Below are positions 6,844-10,671 of a stretch of 10,671 nucleotides of DNA, piece by piece; positions within the stretch are counted from its first letter, which is position 1, and each line of letters opens with the position of its first letter. A model generated the notes under the pieces. It was not told the origin of the DNA. It made no database searches and saw nothing but the letters and a program-made list of their open reading frames with translations. The translations under genes were made by a program, and so were the position numbers. This DNA is from Minisyncoccota bacterium. GTDB lineage: Bacteria; Patescibacteriota; Minisyncoccia; Moranbacterales; GCA-2747515. The stretch lies in assembly GCA_938034715.1 (NCBI GenBank), contig CALHMM010000020.1, forward strand, positions 1 to 10,671, written 5' to 3'.

Positions 6844-9800
6844 TTATTTGCTTTCGCTTGTTTCGCTTACCTCTGCGTCTAGCACAACTTCTTTTTGATC
6901 AGAGCGCTCATCCTGCTCATCATCCTCACTGCTTGGCGCCTTACTCGTTAGTTCGACGTCCAATCCAAGACCTTTCAACTCGTTAACAAGTACGTGGAAT
7001 GAAGCTGGGATATTTGGACTCTTGATGTCTTCACCTTTGATGATACTTTCGTACGCCTTTGCACGTCCCAACACATCGTCAGATTTGATCGTAAGCATCT
7101 CTTGCAAGATGTGTGCAGCTCCGTATCCTTCAAGTGCCCATACTTCCATCTCTCCAAATCGCTGTCCTCCAAACTGTGCCTTACCACCAAGTGGCTGTTG
7201 CGTAATCAGTGAGTACGGACCAATCGATCGCATATGAAGTTTGTCATCAACCAAATGGTTCAACTTAAGAATGTACATCACACCTACCGTAGATTCATTA
7301 TCAAACAGTTGTCCAGTCTTTCCATCAACCAATCGAATCTTCCCACTCTCAGGCAGGCCAGCTGATTTGAGCTCTTTCTTAATATCATGCTCACTCACAC
7401 CATCAAGTGGCGGTGTAGCAGCCTTATAGCCATGTACTAGACCTGCCCATCCAAGGTGGGTTTCAAGAATTTGTCCGATATTCATACGAGACGCTACACC
7501 AAGTGGATTCAATATAACGTCGACTGGCGTTCCATCTGGTAGATATGGCATATCTTCAGCAGGTGCAATACGTGAGATAACACCTTTATTACCGTGTCGC
7601 CCAGCAAGCTTATCTCCAACAGCAATTTTACGTAACTGCGCTACACTCACCTGAATCTGTCGTGATACGCTCGTTGGCAGGCGGTCTCCCTGTTCGCGTG
7701 TAAAAATTTTGATGTCGACTACTTTACCATGCTCACCATGCGGCAAGTATAGTGATGAGTCTTTCACATCACGAGACTTCTCACCAAAAATCGCTCGAAG
7801 CAATCGCTCTTCTGGCGTAAGATCACCCTCACCTTTTGGTGTAATCTTTCCTACAAAGATATCACCAGAGCTGACCTCTGCACCGATGCGGATGATACCT
7901 GATTCGTCCAAGTTCTTAAGTCTGTCTTCACCAATGTTTGGGATATCACGAGTAACAACCTCTGGTCCGAGCTTTGTATCACGGACATCAATCGTAAAGT
8001 CTTCGATATGAATAGAAGTATATCGATCAGCATGGAGTACACGCTCTGAGACAATAATCGCATCCTCAAAGTTGTACCCTTCCCATGGCACAAAAGCCAC
8101 AACCATATTTTGACCAAGAGCAAGCTCACCATATTCTGTCGAAGCTCCATCAGCCAACAAATCACCCTTAGCGACTTTTTGACCTACAACCACACGTGGA
8201 ACTTGATTCATCGAAGTAAAGGCATTTGACTTTGCAAATGTCTGCAAGATATACTCTCGTTTAAATTTCTTTTTCTTTGTTGCTGCAACTGCATCTTCTT
8301 CTACAACGATATGTCCTGCATCCACACTGACTACCACACCAGACTGCCTCGCAGTCACCACCTGACCTGAATCGGTAGCAGCTTTATCCTCGATACCCGT
8401 ACCAACAATAGGTGACTCAGGCTTTACACAGCTCACAGCCTGGCGTTGCATGTTTGATCCCATAAGTGCACGGTTTGCATCATCATGCTCGAGAAACGGA
8501 ATCAGTGAAGTCGCTACAGAGATACACTGCTTCGGTGACACATCCATGTAATCAATCTCATCTGCATTTACGATATCTGGATGACCATGGACACGTGCAT
8601 CGAGCATTTGCATCGTAAAGTTTCGATCCTCATCGAGCTCAGTACCTGCATGAGCAATTGTCTGACGATCTTCTACAGTCGCATTTATATACTCGATATC
8701 ATCACTGATAAATGGCACAACAGCAATTTTCTTTGCGCTGTCTTTCACAATTTTCTTTGCACTATCCTTATCGATCTTTGTACCTTTTTTTACACCAGCG
8801 ACACCCTCCTGCAAAATACGACCAACGAGCTCCTTTTCAGAATTTTTTACTTCCTTATGAACTTTAAAATACGGTGTTTCCAAAAACCCAAAAGTATTGA
8901 TACGTGCATAGGTAGCAAGGTGGCCAACCAAACCAATATTTGGTCCTTCCGGTGTTTCTACAGGACAGATACGTCCATAATGAGAGTGATGTACGTCTCG
9001 TACTTCAAATCCAGCACGCTCACGTGTCAATCCACCTGGTCCAAGTGCACTCAAACGTCTCTTATGCTCGAGCTCAGCAAGAGGATTAACCTGATCCATA
9101 AACTGCGAAAGCTGTGAGCTAGAGAAAAACTCTTTAATTGCAGCAGCAACAGGACGTGAATTAATGATCTGTCCAGGCACAACTGTTTCAGCGTCACATG
9201 TACTCATGCGATCTTTGATGTTACGAGCCATACGAGCAAAACCTACGCGCATTTTGTTCTGAATCAACTCACCCACACCACGAACACGTCGATTTCCGAG
9301 ATGATCGATATCATCTGCAACCGCTTGAGCATCGTCACTCATGCGGATCAACTCCTTGATAATCAAAATAAAGTCATCGATATTCAAAATACGATTCTCC
9401 TCAGCATCAGGTCGATCAGCTTGCAGACGTTGATTAAGACGGTATCGTCCTACAGCACCAAAGTCATAACGATCAAAGTTAAAAAACATTCCTTCAATCA
9501 TCTGCTTTGCATTTTCTTCAGTTGCTAGATCACCTGGACGAATACGCTTGTAAACTTCACGATACGCTTCTCCTTGTGTCTTTGTAATGTCCTTAGCGAG
9601 TGATTGAGCGATATAATCAACATCCAAAATTGATACATCATCAAACTGCTTGGTGATATCTTCGTTTTTCTCAAAACCAAAAGCCCGCAATAGAGTCGTT
9701 ACAGGAATTTTTCGTTTTCGATCAATTTTCACAGAGATCACACCGTCACGATCGACATCAAGTTCGAGCCATGCACCTCGATTAGGGATAATTTTTGCTC

Positions 9801-10329
9801 CAAAGAGCTTCTTTCCCTTTTGGTATTCCATAGAAAAGAATACGCCAGGACTACGTGTAAGTTGCGAAACAATCACACGCTCAACACCATTGATGATAAA
9901 AGTTCCACGATCAGTGATCAGCGGGAAATCACCGAGGTAGATTTCTTGCTCTCGCACTTCACCAGTTTTCTTAAGTGTAAGTTTTGCGCGAGCACGAAGT
10001 GGTGCCTCATAAGAAACATTTTTCTCACGAGCAGTTATTTCGTCATGTTTTGCTTCGTCGAGGAAATAATCATCGATTGTTAACTCCATTTCCTTGCCGA
10101 CAAAATCTACGATAGGATTTACCTCTTCAAGGAGCTCCTGCATACCACTCTCCAAAAACCAGTCATAAGACTTTGTTTGCGCCTCGATGAGGTTAGGGAG
10201 TGAAACAGCTAATTGCTTTTTAAAAAATTTTCTCTTCGCAAGTGATGACGTTGGACTAAACGTATCCTTTACCTTGAGATCAGACGTGATGGAAACAGAA
10301 CCAGAACCCTTCTTAGCATCTTTAGACAT
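6844..10329 (-). CDS. rpoB: DNA-directed RNA polymerase subunit beta
   Basis: This 1161-residue protein is the second catalytic subunit of RNA polymerase and shares the active site with beta'. The N-terminal protrusion and lobe region includes QEIYLGDFPLITDRGTFIING (129-148 region) and VSQLTRSPGVFF (154-165). The rifampicin-pocket cluster is SSSQLSQFMDQVNPL (403-417) followed by EHKRRLSALGPGGL (421-434). CPVETPEGPNIGL (455-467), NFEDAI (753-758) and KLAGRHGNKGVIS (907-919) are conserved core motifs. K907 and K915 are the active-site lysines. The flap and C-terminal clamp end in GGQRFGEMEVWALEGYGA (1054-1071), which is strongly conserved. At about 180 residues shorter than E. coli beta, it lacks the large lineage insertions. 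It carries a Lys-rich insert at 514-535 and an acidic, probably disordered tail at 1131-1161. The start is supported by GGAGGT just upstream. It is the first gene of the rpoBC unit. No ribosomal protein gene (rplJ or rplL) lies in the 342 nt before it. Confidence 0.99.
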   Translation of the reverse strand: MSKDAKKGSGSVSITSDLKVKDTFSPTSSLAKRKFFKKQLAVSLPNLIEAQTKSYDWFLESGMQELLEEVNPIVDFVGKEMELTIDDYFLDEAKHDEITAREKNVSYEAPLRARAKLTLKKTGEVREQEIYLGDFPLITDRGTFIINGVERVIVSQLTRSPGVFFSMEYQKGKKLFGAKIIPNRGAWLELDVDRDGVISVKIDRKRKIPVTTLLRAFGFEKNEDITKQFDDVSILDVDYIAQSLAKDITKTQGEAYREVYKRIRPGDLATEENAKQMIEGMFFNFDRYDFGAVGRYRLNQRLQADRPDAEENRILNIDDFILIIKELIRMSDDAQAVADDIDHLGNRRVRGVGELIQNKMRVGFARMARNIKDRMSTCDAETVVPGQIINSRPVAAAIKEFFSSSQLSQFMDQVNPLAELEHKRRLSALGPGGLTRERAGFEVRDVHHSHYGRICPVETPEGPNIGLVGHLATYARINTFGFLETPYFKVHKEVKNSEKELVGRILQEGVAGVKKGTKIDKDSAKKIVKDSAKKIAVVPFISDDIEYINATVEDRQTIAHAGTELDEDRNFTMQMLDARVHGHPDIVNADEIDYMDVSPKQCISVATSLIPFLEHDDANRALMGSNMQRQAVSCVKPESPIVGTGIEDKAATDSGQVVTARQSGVVVSVDAGHIVVEEDAVAATKKKKFKREYILQTFAKSNAFTSMNQVPRVVVGQKVAKGDLLADGASTEYGELALGQNMVVAFVPWEGYNFEDAIIVSERVLHADRYTSIHIEDFTIDVRDTKLGPEVVTRDIPNIGEDRLKNLDESGIIRIGAEVSSGDIFVGKITPKGEGDLTPEERLLRAIFGEKSRDVKDSSLYLPHGEHGKVVDIKIFTREQGDRLPTSVSRQIQVSVAQLRKIAVGDKLAGRHGNKGVISRIAPAEDMPYLPDGTPVDVILNPLGVASRMNIGQILETHLGWAGLVHGYKAATPPLDGVSEHDIKKELKSAGLPESGKIRLVDGKTGQLFDNESTVGVMYILKLNHLVDDKLHMRSIGPYSLITQQPLGGKAQFGGQRFGEMEVWALEGYGAAHILQEMLTIKSDDVLGRAKAYESIIKGEDIKSPNIPASFHVLVNELKGLGLDVELTSKAPSSEDDEQDERSDQKEVVLDAEVSETSESK
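8725..8772 (-). repeat. Two-copy 24-nt tandem repeat inside rpoB
   Basis: Bases 8725-8748 and 8749-8772 are imperfect tandem copies with 5 mismatches. They encode two successive octapeptides of the type KDSAKKI[VA] at about residues 521-536. The repeat lies in a Lys-rich, probably surface-exposed insert of beta, and the reading frame is kept. Confidence 0.65.
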
Positions 10330-10334
10330 AAAAA

Positions 10335-10340
10335 ACCTCC
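10335..10340 (-). promoter_or_regulatory. rpoB: Shine-Dalgarno of rpoB
   Basis: The mRNA reads GGAGGT, with GGAGG ending 6 nt before the ATG. This is good spacing and fixes the rpoB start at 10329. The site shows that this genome uses standard anti-Shine-Dalgarno pairing, which makes the misplaced site ahead of rpoC stand out. Confidence 0.85.
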
Positions 10341-10404
10341 AGTAGAACTCTCCCGCATCGTGTAGGCAGCATTAAGCCTTGATGAAGAATTTTTTCCTAA
10401 TGGA

Positions 10405-10432
10405 ATTATGAATTATTATTTAATTGTGTCGA
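10405..10432 (-). promoter_or_regulatory. Candidate proximal rpoB promoter
   Basis: On the minus strand TCGACA (10432-10427, 5 of 6 to the -35 consensus), a 16-nt AT-rich spacer, and CATAAT (10410-10405, 5 of 6 to the -10 consensus). Transcription would begin near 10398 and leave a leader of about 70 nt. The AT-rich setting raises the chance of a false match. Confidence 0.45.
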
Positions 10433-10437
10433 CATGT

Positions 10438-10461
10438 AACTATCATCCCCTATGATACGTT
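10438..10461 (-). other. Hairpin in the rpoB leader
   Basis: TATCAT and ATGATA pair perfectly around a 5-nt loop. Three more pairs (AAC with GTT) extend the stem past a single bulged base. In the transcript from the distal promoter the loop is AGGGG. The hairpin sits just upstream of the proximal promoter. It has no following T-run, so it is not an intrinsic terminator. It may be a leader regulatory structure or a binding site; function is unproven. Confidence 0.35.
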
Positions 10462-10568
10462 GCCACCTGTTCAAAAGCAGTATTCCAAAGCACGTGCCTT
10501 GACAATCGAGAACTACTTGACACAGACGATTTATACCAATAAAAAGTGGATTATTTTCTGTAAGGATA

Positions 10569-10597
10569 ATACTATCAAATATAAAAAAATGTGTCAA
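10569..10597 (-). promoter_or_regulatory. Distal rpoB promoter, sigma70 type
   Basis: On the minus strand a perfect TTGACA (10597-10592), a 17-nt spacer, and TAGTAT (10574-10569, 4 of 6), directly preceded by TGA, an extended -10 motif. This is the best promoter in the window. The start would be near 10562, giving an rpoB leader of about 230 nt. That leader contains the hairpin at 10438-10461 and a palindrome GCACGTGC (10490-10497). Confidence 0.6.
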
Positions 10598-10634
10598 ACA
10601 CTAGCTTCACATATATTGAAGCTGAAAAAGTGAT

Positions 10635-10665
10635 TTATCCCCACATTATACGCAAATTGTCCACA
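10635..10665. promoter_or_regulatory. Two DnaA-box-like 9-mers flanking a TATAAT
   Basis: TTATCCCCA (10635-10643) and TTGTCCACA (10657-10665) each differ by one base from the DnaA-box consensus TTATCCACA. They have the same orientation and start 22 nt apart, about two helical turns. Between them ATTATA (10645-10650) is a perfect TATAAT on the minus strand; its -35 would fall beyond the window edge. This could be a DnaA-responsive promoter, part of a larger cluster beyond the edge, or chance. Confidence 0.3.
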
Positions 10666-10671
10666 AAAAAG

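Noticed and set aside
8581..9117. A 178-codon plus-strand frame opposite rpoB
   Set aside because: It lies wholly antisense to strongly conserved rpoB sequence; its Cys- and Thr-rich composition is that of a complement-strand shadow.
10391..10408. Small hairpin TTCC-TAAT-GGAA just upstream of rpoB
   Set aside because: Four pairs in AT-rich sequence, followed on the transcript by A rather than T, so it is not a terminator and is probably chance.
10499..10522. Two plus-strand TTGACA hexamers 18 nt apart
   Set aside because: Neither has a convincing -10 at 16-18 nt (the second has only TAAAAA), and no plus-strand gene follows.
10406..10597. A 63-codon minus-strand frame upstream of rpoB
   Set aside because: It starts at or before the distal promoter's transcription start and overlaps the proximal promoter. 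It has no ribosome-binding site and no recognisable motif.
10424..10633. A 69-codon plus-strand frame ahead of rpoB
   Set aside because: It runs antisense across both rpoB promoters, has no Shine-Dalgarno, and its Lys-rich end reflects AT-rich sequence. I recognise no protein pattern.

Overview
The window holds four protein genes, all on the minus strand, so it reads right to left: rpoB (10329 to 6844), rpoC (6776 to 3198), a secreted multidomain protein (3063 to 640), and the first 137 codons of a second exported or membrane-anchored protein that runs off the left edge (413 to 1). I see no rRNA, tRNA, insertion sequence, CRISPR array or phage gene. Stops are TAG, TAG and TAA, Trp is TGG, and no frame has an internal TGA, so the standard bacterial code fits.

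The organism looks like a member of the Candidate Phyla Radiation (Patescibacteria), most likely Paceibacteria/Parcubacteria. This is inferred from three things: compact beta (1161 aa) and beta' (1192 aa) subunits without the large proteobacterial insertions; a beta' N-terminus of the type I associate with that group; and two neighbouring exported proteins of a style I associate with it (a GNVxxPIxxG segment behind an N-terminal membrane anchor, and a secreted beta-rich protein with Calx-beta-like and DUF5648-like repeats). No marker here fixes the lineage more closely.

Layout, in the direction of transcription. 10671-10330 (342 nt) has no convincing gene. It carries a good sigma70-type promoter (10597-10569), a second nearer one (10432-10405), a hairpin between them, and at the far edge a perfect TATAAT flanked by two DnaA-box-like 9-mers. 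rpoB follows with a good Shine-Dalgarno. A 67-nt gap leads to rpoC. A perfect AGGAGGT in that gap is badly placed for the rpoC ATG but ideally placed for a TTG that would open a 10-codon reading frame ending inside the rpoC start. A clear intrinsic terminator (3173-3148) ends the rpoBC unit. The secreted-protein gene then starts after a short intergenic region containing a 12-bp palindrome, and ends in three 50-residue DUF5648-type repeats, two of which are almost identical at DNA level. The 226-nt gap 639-414 shows no clear terminator but has a TATAAT and an inverted repeat ahead of the partial gene.

rpoB and rpoC encode the catalytic core of RNA polymerase and appear to form a self-contained two-gene unit. 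The two genes beyond the terminator are envelope or extracellular proteins and appear to be separate transcription units. Nothing in the sequence ties their function to transcription. I found no new enzymatic or defence system. The points most worth a second look are the rpoC leader frame, the recently duplicated DUF5648 repeat, and the long rpoB leader.
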